From contig NZ_CANMDS010000001.1 in NCBI RefSeq assembly GCF_947496725.1, forward strand, positions 372,001 to 436,000: DNA of 64,000 nt, given 5' to 3'. The position numbers were made by a program, and so were the translations under genes. Below the pieces are notes generated by a model. The model ran no database searches, was not told the origin of the DNA, and worked only from the letters and a program-made list of their open reading frames with translations. The DNA is from an uncultured Dokdonia sp. Its GTDB lineage: Bacteria > Bacteroidota > Bacteroidia > Flavobacteriales > Flavobacteriaceae. The stretch's first letter is position 1, and each line of letters opens with the position of its first letter. Below, piece after piece: positions 17,925 through 25,764 of this stretch.

Positions 17925-18701
17925 TTACAATTGCTTTGCCTCTTCCCAGAAGATATCCATCTCTTTAAGCGTCATATCTGAAAGGTCTTTATTAAGCTCT
18001 TTGGCCTTACCTTCTAGGTACTGAAAGCGTTTTATAAACTTCTTATTAGTGCGCTCAAGAGCGCTTTCTGGGTCTACTTTTAAGAAACGAGCATAGTTAA
18101 TCATAGAGAACAGCACATCACCAAATTCGGCTTCTATCTTCTCTTGATTATTTTCGTTTACTTCGTGTTGTAGTTCTTCTAGCTCTTCTTGTACTTTTTC
18201 AAAAACCTGCTGTGGCTCTTCCCAGTCAAAACCTACACCCGCTACTTTATCTTGTATGCGGCTTGCTTTTACAAGTGCCGGTAGGCTTCTAGGCACACCT
18301 TCTAGCACAGATTTTTTACCTTCTTTGAGTTTGAGTTTCTCCCAGTTAGTAGCTACTTCATCGGCATTTGCTACATCTACATCACCATATATATGTGGGT
18401 GACGAGAGATAAGCTTTTCTGAGATACTGTTTGCCACATCTGCTATATCAAAGTCTTGGGTCTCGCTTCCTATTTTTGCATAAAAGACAATGTGTAATAA
18501 AAGGTCTCCCAGTTCCTTTTTTACTTCTTCTAGGTCATTATCTAGTATGGCATCGCCTAGCTCATAAGTCTCCTCTATGGTGAGATGGCGCAGGCTCTCC
18601 ATCGTTTGTTTTTTATCCCAAGGACATCCTACTCTAAGCTCATCCATAATGGTGAGTAATCTATCTATGGCTTTGAGCTGTGCTTCTCTTGAGTACTTCA
18701 T
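17925..18701 (-). CDS. mazG: Nucleoside triphosphate pyrophosphohydrolase MazG
   Basis: 258 residues with two MazG units. The first has GCPWDKKQTMESLRHLTIEETYELGDAI and VKKELGDLLLHIVFYAKI, with the E-x-x-E and E-x-x-D metal ligands; the second has EELEELQHEVNENNQEKIEAEFGDVLFSMINYARF. MazG hydrolyses (d)NTPs to monophosphates and moderates ppGpp-linked starvation responses in E. coli. It heads its own unit, because a terminator lies between it and DUF5606 upstream. Confidence 0.93.
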   Translation of the reverse strand: MKYSREAQLKAIDRLLTIMDELRVGCPWDKKQTMESLRHLTIEETYELGDAILDNDLEEVKKELGDLLLHIVFYAKIGSETQDFDIADVANSISEKLISRHPHIYGDVDVANADEVATNWEKLKLKEGKKSVLEGVPRSLPALVKASRIQDKVAGVGFDWEEPQQVFEKVQEELEELQHEVNENNQEKIEAEFGDVLFSMINYARFLKVDPESALERTNKKFIKRFQYLEGKAKELNKDLSDMTLKEMDIFWEEAKQL

Positions 18702-18742
18702 AATGGTTCTTTTTATAGTAGATATAATGAGGGTTTATGTTA

Positions 18743-18758
18743 CGCTTTCGCGAAAGCG
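18743..18758. repeat. 16-bp palindrome upstream of mazG
   Basis: Exact copy in a 20-bp perfect palindrome TACGCTTTCGCGAAAGCGTA, 42 bp before the mazG start. Confidence 0.95.
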
Positions 18759-18779
18759 TACTAAAGTTTAAAACTAAAA

Positions 18780-18808
18780 AAGCCTTCACATATAGATTGT
18801 AAAGGCTG
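18780..18808 (-). terminator. Terminator of the ruvX-def-DUF5606 unit
   Basis: Read on the minus strand: a 9-bp stem AGCCTTTAC / GTGAAGGCT with one mismatch, followed by TTTTTTAG, 24 bp after the DUF5606 stop. Confidence 0.65.
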
Positions 18809-18832
18809 TTTAATATTATAAAAAGTTATGCA

Positions 18833-19246
18833 CTATTCTTCTTCGTCTGAAGCTACTGGAGCTTCAAAGTTGAGCATCTCCTTTTGTTGTAAAATGTTGT
18901 ACCACTGCACTACCTTCTTTATATCGCTAGCATACACGCGGTCTTCATCATAATCTGGTACTACGTTAAAGAAAAACTCTTCGAGCTCATCTTTTGACAC
19001 CTTATGGTGTATGGTAGGACCACCGTTTTCTTTTTCCTTTATAGCTTGAAAAACCTCTCTTAACGGCTTTTCTGCACTTAGTGTATAGATGGCTATCTCA
19101 GACAGAACACTCACATTGTGACGAATCCCTACGGTAATTCTCTTACCATCCACGAGTGACTCTGCTACAAAACCACTACGTGTTTGTTGCTTTAACTCAT
19201 ATATACCAGGCTTTCCTGCGATTGCGATTACTTTATCTAAACTCAT
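18833..19246 (-). CDS. DUF5606 family protein
   Basis: 137 residues, cytoplasmic. The start SLDKVIAIAGKPGIYELKQQTRSGFVAESLVDGKR and the middle HNVSVLSEIAIYT, then SKDELEEFFFNVVPDYDEDRVYASDIKKVVQWYNIL, are the DUF5606 pattern found throughout Bacteroidetes next to def. The N-terminal part suggests a small SH3-like barrel. The acidic C-terminus (APVASDEEE) is variable. The function is unknown; the constant neighbourhood with deformylase hints at translation or protein quality. Confidence 0.88.
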   Translation of the reverse strand: MSLDKVIAIAGKPGIYELKQQTRSGFVAESLVDGKRITVGIRHNVSVLSEIAIYTLSAEKPLREVFQAIKEKENGGPTIHHKVSKDELEEFFFNVVPDYDEDRVYASDIKKVVQWYNILQQKEMLNFEAPVASDEEE

Positions 19247-19319
19247 ATATTATTTTATTGGGTGGCAAAGATGCACTTTGCACCACATATTTACAAATTA
19301 GTTTTTTGGGTTTAACGTT

Positions 19320-19910
19320 TTAGCGTTTTTTTGACGCCGCCGGAAAACGCATACGGTAGTCTGCACTGCACTTTCCTTTTGAGATATTTGCTAGCTTTCC
19401 TTTTATTAAACGTTTTTTAAGACTCGATAGTTTATCTGTAAAAAGTATACCATCTATGTGATCATACTCGTGCTGTATCACACGTGCTATAAGGCCCTCA
19501 TAAGTTTCTGTATGCTCCTTAAAGTTTTCGTCTTGATACTTGATGGTTACCGTAGGTTTTCTAAAAACATCTTCGTTTATACCAGGTATACTCAAACATC
19601 CTTCAGAAAAAGCCCACTCCTCTCCTTCTTCTTCTAGAATCTCTGCATTTATGAAGGTTTTCTTAAAGCTAGATAGTTGCTTTTGCTCCTCTGGTGTAAA
19701 GCTCTCATCATCTGCAAATGGTGTTGTATCTACAAGAAAGATGCGTATAGGTAATCCCACTTGTGGTGCTGCAAGGCCTACGCCGTGCGCTCCATACATT
19801 GTCTCATACATATTCTCAAGGAGCTCACTCAGGTTAGGGTACTCTGGAGTAATATCTTTTGCTTTTTTCTTAAGCACGGGACTCCCGTATGCTACTATAG
19901 GTAATATCAT
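19320..19910 (-). CDS. def: Peptide deformylase
   Basis: Removes the formyl group from nascent N-terminal methionine. 196 residues with all three motifs: GVGLAAPQVG (43-52), EGCLSIPG (103-110, Cys105 metal ligand) and QHEYDHIDG (146-154, two His ligands and catalytic Glu148). An insertion at 65-85 (FADDESFTPEEQKQLSSF) is usual in Bacteroidetes deformylases. It starts 2 bp after the ruvX stop, so the two are translationally linked. Confidence 0.97.
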   Translation of the reverse strand: MILPIVAYGSPVLKKKAKDITPEYPNLSELLENMYETMYGAHGVGLAAPQVGLPIRIFLVDTTPFADDESFTPEEQKQLSSFKKTFINAEILEEEGEEWAFSEGCLSIPGINEDVFRKPTVTIKYQDENFKEHTETYEGLIARVIQHEYDHIDGILFTDKLSSLKKRLIKGKLANISKGKCSADYRMRFPAASKKR

Positions 19911-19912
19911 AT

Positions 19913-20323
19913 CTATTTATTATACAGGTAATCCTGCAGTATAATGGTTGCACTTATTTGATCTACAAGTGCTTTATTTTGTCTCTTCTTTTTACCGATA
20001 CCGCTATCTATCATTGTCTGGAAAGCCATCTTTGAGGTAAAACGTTCATCTTGCCTAATGATTTTGAGCTCGGGATGTTTTTTTTCTACGCTTTCGCGAA
20101 AGCGTACTATATGCTCCTCAACATCACTCGCCTCATTATTCATACGTTTAGGCTCTCCTATGACCATTTCCTCTACTTTTTCTTCGGCTAGGTAGGTGGC
20201 TAAAAATTTAAAAATATCTTTAGTCGGTACCGTGGTTAAGCCAGAAGCAATAAGTTGCAACTCATCTGTCACCGCGACTCCCGTGCGCTTTGTTCCATAA
20301 TCTATTGCAATGATGCGTGCCAT
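19913..20323 (-). CDS. ruvX: Holliday junction resolvase-like / rRNA-processing nuclease RuvX (YqgF)
   Basis: 136 residues from the ATG at 20323 (MARIIAIDYGTKRTGVAVTDELQLIASG). The RNase H-like fold is shown by AIDYGTKRTG with Asp8, VIGEPKRMNNE and the closing DQISATIILQDYL with the final Asp. YqgF of E. coli matures the 5' end of 16S rRNA. Thirty-four codons upstream in the same frame encode a hydrophobic stretch and are not part of the protein. Residues RFRESV are encoded by a palindrome copy. Confidence 0.92.
   Translation of the reverse strand: MARIIAIDYGTKRTGVAVTDELQLIASGLTTVPTKDIFKFLATYLAEEKVEEMVIGEPKRMNNEASDVEEHIVRFRESVEKKHPELKIIRQDERFTSKMAFQTMIDSGIGKKKRQNKALVDQISATIILQDYLYNK
20089..20104. 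repeat. 16-bp palindrome, in ruvX
   Basis: Exact copy within a 20-bp perfect palindrome, read as VRFRESV in a helix of RuvX. Confidence 0.95.
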
Positions 20324-20520
20324 CTGTAAAATTTGGTGCAAAAATAAGTAAAAACAAGCAAGAATATAAGCGATATGCACACCGATACATAAACCCACAC
20401 CCATAAGCAACAGTCTATTACTCACTATAGGCTTTGCTTATTGTAACATATATAACAAAAAAGCACTTCCTTGTGCAGCTTTTACAACAAAGAGTACCTT
20501 TATAAACTCAATTGATACTT

Positions 20521-20528
20521 TATCTTTG
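20521..20528 (+). promoter_or_regulatory. Putative -7 box for dapD
   Basis: TATCTTTG, matching TAnnTTTG, 61 bp before the dapD ATG in the ruvX-dapD divergent gap. No convincing -33 box at 17-20 bp. Confidence 0.4.
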
Positions 20529-20589
20529 GCCCAAAGATTATAGCACCGTGAGCCACTATACTCACTTATAAAACTTAAAAGAATATACA

Positions 20590-21405
20590 ATGACACAACT
20601 TCAGAATATTATTGAAGAAGCGTGGGACGACCGTACGCACCTTACTAACCCAGTAACTATAAACGCCATACGTGAGGTGGTAGATATGCTAGACCGTGGC
20701 ACCCTGCGTGTTGCAGAGCCTACAGAAAATGGATGGCAAGTAAACGAGTGGGTAAAGAAAGCTGTAGTACTTTATTTCCCTATCCAAAAAATGGAAACTC
20801 TTGAAGCTGGTATATTTGAATATCACGACAAAATTCCTCTTAAGAGAGATTACGAAAACCGTGGTATACGTGTAGTACCTAACGCTGTCGCAAGACACGG
20901 AGCATACATATCAAAAGGAGTTATCCTTATGCCTAGCTATGTAAATATAGGTGCCTATGTAGACGAGGGTACAATGGTAGACACCTGGGCAACCGTAGGT
21001 AGCTGTGCTCAAATAGGTAAAAATGTACACCTTAGTGGTGGTGTAGGTATAGGTGGTGTACTTGAGCCGTTACAAGCCTCTCCCGTAATTATAGAAGATG
21101 GTGCTTTTATAGGATCTAGATGTATCGTAGTAGAAGGTGTACACGTAGAGAAAGAAGCCGTACTAGGCGCAAACGTAGTACTTACTATGAGTACAAAAAT
21201 TATAGACGTTACAGGTGACGAGCCAGTAGAGATGAAAGGCCGCGTGCCAGCTCGCTCAGTTGTGATACCAGGAAGTTATACAAAAAAGTTTGCCGCTGGA
21301 GAGTACCAAGTACCTTGTGCACTTATTATAGGTAAACGTAAAGAAAGTACAAATAAGAAAACATCTCTTAATGACGCACTAAGAGAATATGATGTAGCCG
21401 TATAG
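20590..21405 (+). CDS. dapD: 2,3,4,5-tetrahydropyridine-2,6-dicarboxylate N-succinyltransferase
   Basis: Fourth step of the succinylase branch of diaminopimelate and lysine synthesis. 271 residues with a left-handed beta-helix of hexapeptide repeats from about residue 110 (GVILMPSYVNIGAYVDEGTMVDTWATVGSCAQIGKNVHLSGGVGIGGVLEP...). VNEWVKKAVVLYF and FEYHDKIPLKRDYENRGIRVVPNAVARHGAYI are the family N-domain. It is separated by 8 bp from the glycan genes that follow and may share a transcript with them, linking cell-wall precursor supply with surface-glycan genes. Confidence 0.96.
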   Translation: MTQLQNIIEEAWDDRTHLTNPVTINAIREVVDMLDRGTLRVAEPTENGWQVNEWVKKAVVLYFPIQKMETLEAGIFEYHDKIPLKRDYENRGIRVVPNAVARHGAYISKGVILMPSYVNIGAYVDEGTMVDTWATVGSCAQIGKNVHLSGGVGIGGVLEPLQASPVIIEDGAFIGSRCIVVEGVHVEKEAVLGANVVLTMSTKIIDVTGDEPVEMKGRVPARSVVIPGSYTKKFAAGEYQVPCALIIGKRKESTNKKTSLNDALREYDVAV

Positions 21406-21413
21406 ACGATCTA

Positions 21414-23258
21414 TTGAAAAAAGTTCTCATCATACAACAGAAAATGATAGGCGATGTCTTGACATCGTCTATCTTATGTGAAGCGATAAAATTACGCTTT
21501 CGCGAAAGCGAAATACACTACCTTATAAACGCTCACACTACACCCGTACTTGAGAATAATCCTTTTATAGACAAGCTCATTATCTATACACCAGAGATAG
21601 AAAAGAGTGCAAAGGCAAAATCACAATTTAAAAAACAGCTCAAGGCAGAAGCCTATGACACCGTTATAGATGTGTACTCTAAAATAGGTAGCGCATTTTT
21701 AACTAAAGCTACTGGAGCAAAAAACAGCGTGGGTTATCATAAATGGTACACCCACCTTTTTTATACAGATACCCTACGTCGCCGAAAGAAGTCTTATACC
21801 CTAGCTGGTCTCGCCATAGAGAATAGAATGCTCTTACTAGAGCAACTTACAGGTAAACAATTTGATGCTATTGCACCAAAAATTTACCTCACTGAAAAGG
21901 AAAAGACAAACGCAAAACATATCATAGAATCTTGCGGTATTGACCTTTCAAAAAAGTTGTACCAGATAAGTGCGCTAGGCAGCGGAGCTAAAAAAACGTA
22001 CCCACTACCCTATCTAGCAACCTTACTAGATTATATTGTAGAAAGCACAGATGCACAACTCATCTTTAATTACATACCCTCCCAGGCAGATTTAATAACT
22101 ACCTTATACAATCACTGTGCAGTAAAGACCAGAGCTCATATATTTTTAGACTGTTATGGTAAAAGCCTTAGAGAGTTTATAGCTATCACAAGTCACTGTG
22201 ATGCTATTATAGGTAACGAGGGCGGAGCTATAAATATGGCAAAGGCTATAGATATCCCTACGTTTGCCATCTTTTGCCCGTGGATTAATAAAGAAGAATG
22301 GAGTGTGTATGACGATCATAAAAGACACGTCTCTGTACATCTATATGACTACATAGATTATAATCCCAAATTTAATAAACGTGAGCGAGCACCTCAAAAG
22401 GTATCTGCAAACTACCAGCAGTTTAAACCAGATCTCATTGTACCAAAACTCAGTGCCTTTTTAAAAGAAAGCGCAGTGGTTAATGATGGTAGTGTAAAGA
22501 TGTCTGCCACGATTATCACCTATAATGAAGAACGTAATATTGCAAGGTGTATAGAGTCACTACTACCCGTGGTAGACGAAGTTGTGATAGTAGATTCATA
22601 CAGTACAGATAAGACGCAATATATCTGTGAGCAATATCCTGTGCGATTTATACAGCATACATTTGAGGGACACATACAGCAAAAAAACGTAGCCCTTGAC
22701 CTTGCTAGCCATAACCATATTGTATCTCTAGATGCAGATGAGGCTTTGAGCAAAGAATTACAAACTGCTATACAGCGTGTTAAAAGAGATTTTAATAAGA
22801 GTAGCTACATCGTAAAACGATACAACAACTACTGCGGCCAGTGGATTAACCATACAGACTGGAGTCGTGATAAAAAATTACGTGTTTTTGACAAAACAAA
22901 GGCTCGGTGGGGCGGTGTAAATCCGCACGATAAAGTACATACGAGTGATGGGGCTACAGTAGACTCTTTAAAGGGAGAGATACTGCACTGGGTACACGCA
23001 ACTCACGAGGAGCATAGACAAAAGACAGAAAAATTCTCCACCATCGCTTCAAAAGAGTACTACAAAAGAGGGCGTAAAGCGAGTATACTTGACCTCATTA
23101 TAAAACCTTCGTGGATTTTTATAAGATCATACATTATAAGGATGGGATTCTTAGATGGGCGTAATGGTTTTATTCTTTGTACATTTAGTGCGAAGACAAC
23201 CTACTTAAAGTACTGCAAGCTACGCAGGCTTAGATTACAAAAGAAAACACCCAACTAG
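21414..23258 (+). CDS. Fused GT9 heptosyltransferase-like and GT2 glycosyltransferase
   Basis: 614 residues in one frame. Residues 1-345 are GT9 (LIIQQKMIGDVLTSSILCEAIK, VDVYSKIGS, YQISALGSGAKKTYPL, AIIGNEGGAINMAKAIDIPTFAIFCPW), as in ADP-heptose:LPS heptosyltransferases. From 364 a GT2 domain of the WaaE/KdtX type begins (SATIITYNEERNIARCIESLL, VDSYSTDKT, SLDADEAL, WGGVNPHDKV, LHWVH). Met363 (ATG at 22500) marks the likely old GT2 start. In relatives these are usually two genes. The start is TTG at 21414; no ATG or GTG suits before VLIIQQ. It acts on the cytoplasmic side of the inner membrane, on LPS core or another glycan. Confidence 0.85.
   Translation: MKKVLIIQQKMIGDVLTSSILCEAIKLRFRESEIHYLINAHTTPVLENNPFIDKLIIYTPEIEKSAKAKSQFKKQLKAEAYDTVIDVYSKIGSAFLTKATGAKNSVGYHKWYTHLFYTDTLRRRKKSYTLAGLAIENRMLLLEQLTGKQFDAIAPKIYLTEKEKTNAKHIIESCGIDLSKKLYQISALGSGAKKTYPLPYLATLLDYIVESTDAQLIFNYIPSQADLITTLYNHCAVKTRAHIFLDCYGKSLREFIAITSHCDAIIGNEGGAINMAKAIDIPTFAIFCPWINKEEWSVYDDHKRHVSVHLYDYIDYNPKFNKRERAPQKVSANYQQFKPDLIVPKLSAFLKESAVVNDGSVKMSATIITYNEERNIARCIESLLPVVDEVVIVDSYSTDKTQYICEQYPVRFIQHTFEGHIQQKNVALDLASHNHIVSLDADEALSKELQTAIQRVKRDFNKSSYIVKRYNNYCGQWINHTDWSRDKKLRVFDKTKARWGGVNPHDKVHTSDGATVDSLKGEILHWVHATHEEHRQKTEKFSTIASKEYYKRGRKASILDLIIKPSWIFIRSYIIRMGFLDGRNGFILCTFSAKTTYLKYCKLRRLRLQKKTPN
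21495..21510. repeat. 16-bp palindrome, in the GT9-GT2 gene
   Basis: Exact copy, read as LRFRESE in the first helix region of the GT9 domain. Confidence 0.95.
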
Positions 23259-23938
23259 TGAAAACAATCATTCTCGCAGCTGGCATAGGCTCACGCCTAG
23301 GCAATCCCTACCCTAAAGCACTTACCCCTCTCAAGAATGGAAAAAGCATTATGGAAATGATGATAGAAAGCTTATCATCTTATTTTTCTATAAATGACTT
23401 ATTAACCGTAGTAGGCTTTAAGAAGAATAGTATTATGGAACGTTTTCCAGACATTACGTATATCTACAATCCATATTTTGACACGACAAATACCTCTAAG
23501 AGTCTTTTATGCGCGCTTAAAAAATGTCGTGATGAATCTGTATTGTGGTTAAATGGAGATGTGGTTTTTGACCCATTACTACTTAACGAGCTTGTACCAC
23601 ATATAGAAAAAGATCAAAGTTTTGTAGCGGTAAACACCTGCTCTGTAGCAGATGAGGAGGTAAAGTATACTCTTGAAAATGGGTATATACAAAATCTCTC
23701 AAAAGAAGTAATAAATGGACTGGGAGAAGCTGTAGGTATAAATTACATCTCTGCAAAAGATGTTCCTCTCTTTATAAAAGAACTAGAAGCCTGTGATGCA
23801 CAAGACTATTTTGAAAAAGGACTAGAGGTTATGATTGCCAAGCATCAAACTAAAATACAGGCGGTAGACATATCAAAATTCAACTGTATGGAGGTAGATT
23901 TTAAAGAAGATCTAGAACACGTAAATAGTTTTTTATAA
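23258..23938 (+). CDS. Nucleotidyltransferase, LicC-like (phosphocholine cytidylyltransferase group)
   Basis: 226 residues. The nucleotide-binding start IILAAGIGSRLGNPYPKALTPL (4-25), NPYFDTTNTSKSLLCALKKC and SVLWLNGDVVFDPLLL (metal-binding Asp), and VDFKEDLEHV at the end match the LicC/alcohol-phosphate cytidylyltransferase branch of the fold. It probably makes a CDP- or NDP-activated head group for surface-glycan decoration. The GTG start overlaps the upstream TAG by one base, so translation is coupled. Exact substrate (choline, glycerol or a sugar phosphate) cannot be read from sequence. Confidence 0.8.
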   Translation: MKTIILAAGIGSRLGNPYPKALTPLKNGKSIMEMMIESLSSYFSINDLLTVVGFKKNSIMERFPDITYIYNPYFDTTNTSKSLLCALKKCRDESVLWLNGDVVFDPLLLNELVPHIEKDQSFVAVNTCSVADEEVKYTLENGYIQNLSKEVINGLGEAVGINYISAKDVPLFIKELEACDAQDYFEKGLEVMIAKHQTKIQAVDISKFNCMEVDFKEDLEHVNSFL

Positions 23939-24979
23939 ATGAAAGTTATTCTCTTCTGTCAAAACGCATATGCCTTTGGGATTATGCAAACCATAAGAGA
24001 AGAACTTGCTCAAAATGGAGACCAAGTACTATGGTTCATAATGCCCAAACTCCTTGATGTATTTCCTTTTCATAATGATGCTGTAACTACGAGCATAAAA
24101 GAATTAGTAGCCTTTAACAGTGACGCTATAATTTGTCCTGGTAATGAAGTACCTTATTACTTGCGTGGCCTTAAGGTGCAAATCTTTCACGGACTTGCAG
24201 GAGAAAAAAAAGGGCACTTTAGAATACGTGATTACTTTGATCTTTACCTTACCCAAGGCCCCTATTTTACAGAAGGTTTTAATAAGCTTAAGAAAAAGCA
24301 CAACAATATATCTGTTATAGAAACTGGCTGGCCCAAGTTAGATAGCTATCAGAAAATCAAAGATGATACTTCTGCATACAAACTAGAAATACTGGATCGC
24401 CACAATGATAGTAACATCATTCTCTACGCACCTACATTTTCTCCATCACTCACCTCTGCCCACGTTTTAAAGAAAGAAATTGAGACGCTCGCATCGCATA
24501 GGGAATATGTGATACATATTAAATTTCACGATTTAATGCATCCTGAGCTTATTTCTTACTACAAAAATCTAGCTGCTCGTTATGATACTATTTATTTTAT
24601 AGAAGAAAAGGATATCGTAAAACAACTTGTCCTAGCAGACCTTTTAATAAGTGATACCTCATCTGTGATATATGAATTCTTACTTTTAGACAAACCCGTT
24701 ATAACGCTCAACAATATTTCGGATGCTATACGGTGGGAAAATATCAGAAATCCAAAAGATTTAATTCCTAGCATATTGAAAATACACACTCAAGATAATT
24801 ATGCATCAGAGCGGGCCAGTATTATAGCTCAATATCATCCTTACACAGATGGAAAATCATCAGCAAGAGTAGTAGCTGCAATTAAGGAGTATATCTCTCA
24901 GCACGGTGTGCCAGAAAAACGTAAAATTTCTTGGCTACGAAGACGTAAGATCAATAAGCTGTTTGATAGAAAGTCTTAG
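23939..24979 (+). CDS. CDP-glycerol:glycerophosphotransferase-like protein (TagB/TagF family)
   Basis: 346 residues, starting directly after the previous stop codon. GT-B type fold with VQIFHGLAGEKKGHF, VIETGWPKLDSY, IILYAPTFSPSLTS, VIHIKFHDLMHPE and LADLLISDTSSVIYEFLLLDKPVITLNN, the arrangement seen in teichoic-acid TagB/TagF enzymes. In a Gram-negative it most likely adds glycerol phosphate or another phospho-group to LPS or capsule, using the product of the LicC-like enzyme upstream; this is inference. The C-terminus is very basic (KRKISWLRRRKINKLFDRKS), suitable for membrane association. Confidence 0.82.
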   Translation: MKVILFCQNAYAFGIMQTIREELAQNGDQVLWFIMPKLLDVFPFHNDAVTTSIKELVAFNSDAIICPGNEVPYYLRGLKVQIFHGLAGEKKGHFRIRDYFDLYLTQGPYFTEGFNKLKKKHNNISVIETGWPKLDSYQKIKDDTSAYKLEILDRHNDSNIILYAPTFSPSLTSAHVLKKEIETLASHREYVIHIKFHDLMHPELISYYKNLAARYDTIYFIEEKDIVKQLVLADLLISDTSSVIYEFLLLDKPVITLNNISDAIRWENIRNPKDLIPSILKIHTQDNYASERASIIAQYHPYTDGKSSARVVAAIKEYISQHGVPEKRKISWLRRRKINKLFDRKS

Positions 24980-24981
24980 TA

Positions 24982-24997
24982 CGCTTTCGCGAAAGCG
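24982..24997. repeat. 16-bp palindrome after the glycan genes
   Basis: Exact copy. Symmetry extends to 24 bp (24978-25001), the longest in the window; it starts at the stop codon of the TagB-like gene and precedes the terminator. Confidence 0.95.
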
Positions 24998-25007
24998 TAC
25001 TCTAAAC

Positions 25008-25050
25008 CATAAATAAGAAAAGCACCAATGTGGTGCTTTTCTTATTTATG
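25008..25050. terminator. Bidirectional terminator after the glycan operon
   Basis: Perfect 20-bp stem (25008-25027 with 25031-25050) with a 3-nt ATG loop, GC core AGCACCA / TGGTGCT, and T-rich arms on both strands. It lies between converging genes. Confidence 0.9.
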
Positions 25051-25069
25051 AGAATAAAGTTTTAAAAAT

Positions 25070-25594
25070 CTAGAATTTAAAACCAAAGCCTAAATTAAAG
25101 ATACTATTTCTACTTTTTACATCAGCATCACCAGTATAATAATTATTTAGTTGGTATACGGTTCTAAAGTTTCCATAAAAATTATCTGTAAACTCATAAC
25201 CAAGACCCGCTCCAAACCCTACATTAAATTTTGTAAAATCGTCAGAGATCTCCTCAAGAGTATAGGTAATTTGAGGTCCTCCATTTACATAAAACTTATC
25301 TGCAGCATAATACTTTAAGAAAAGTGGCACCTGTAAAAACTTAAGATCTGTGCCTCCTTCAAACACCATAGTAAAAAGAAGTTCTGGTGCAACATATAAC
25401 TGGTTGCCTATTTGAACGTCTGTAGTAAATCCCACGTGAAATCCACTTGCAGAACCTGTGAACTCTTGACCATCAGTAGTAACTTTAGATCCTATTAATG
25501 TGTAACCAGCTTTTGCTCCGAAAACAGCCTCTTGCGCCATTACAGCCGTCATTGATACTACAGCTATTACAGCTGTTAAAATAATTTTTTTCAT
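25070..25594 (-). CDS. Outer-membrane beta-barrel protein, porin-like small type
   Basis: 174 residues with a signal peptide (MKKIILTAVIAVVSMTAVMAQ-E). The mature part is alternating beta strands (VFGAKAGYTLIGSKVT, SGFHVGFTTDVQIGNQLYVAPELLF, FKVNVGFGAGLGYEF-like stretches) and ends in FNLGFGFKF, an aromatic-terminated strand typical of outer-membrane insertion. It fits the OMP_b-brl_2 group with about eight strands. The function is unknown. It follows rpsA at a distance, beyond the rpsA terminator. Confidence 0.82.
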   Translation of the reverse strand: MKKIILTAVIAVVSMTAVMAQEAVFGAKAGYTLIGSKVTTDGQEFTGSASGFHVGFTTDVQIGNQLYVAPELLFTMVFEGGTDLKFLQVPLFLKYYAADKFYVNGGPQITYTLEEISDDFTKFNVGFGAGLGYEFTDNFYGNFRTVYQLNNYYTGDADVKSRNSIFNLGFGFKF

Positions 25595-25711
25595 AATAAA
25601 TGATTGTTAATTGATTGATTAAAACCCAAGCCAAATATGAATGGGCGAGCGAATATAAATAATCACTTTGTAAGAAAAAAGATAAATTTATACTCTTTGA
25701 AAAGGCATAAA

Positions 25712-25739
25712 AAAACCTCTCAATTACTTGAGAGGTTTT
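25712..25739 (-). terminator. rpsA terminator
   Basis: 12-bp perfect stem AAAACCTCTCAA / TTGAGAGGTTTT with a 4-nt loop. On the minus strand it is followed by a T-run, 25 bp after the rpsA stop. Confidence 0.9.
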
Positions 25740-25764
25740 CTGTATTAAAAATGTGTGGTTGAGA

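Noticed and set aside
20324-20425. Hydrophobic N-terminal extension of RuvX resembling a membrane anchor
   Set aside because: RuvX is cytoplasmic and starts at MARIIAIDYG; the extension covers the divergent ruvX-dapD promoter region.
22470-22510. Sequencing error fusing GT9 and GT2 genes
   Set aside because: The frame is open over the junction without any suspicious homopolymer, and the linker has normal composition; a natural fusion is the simpler reading, though resequencing would settle it.
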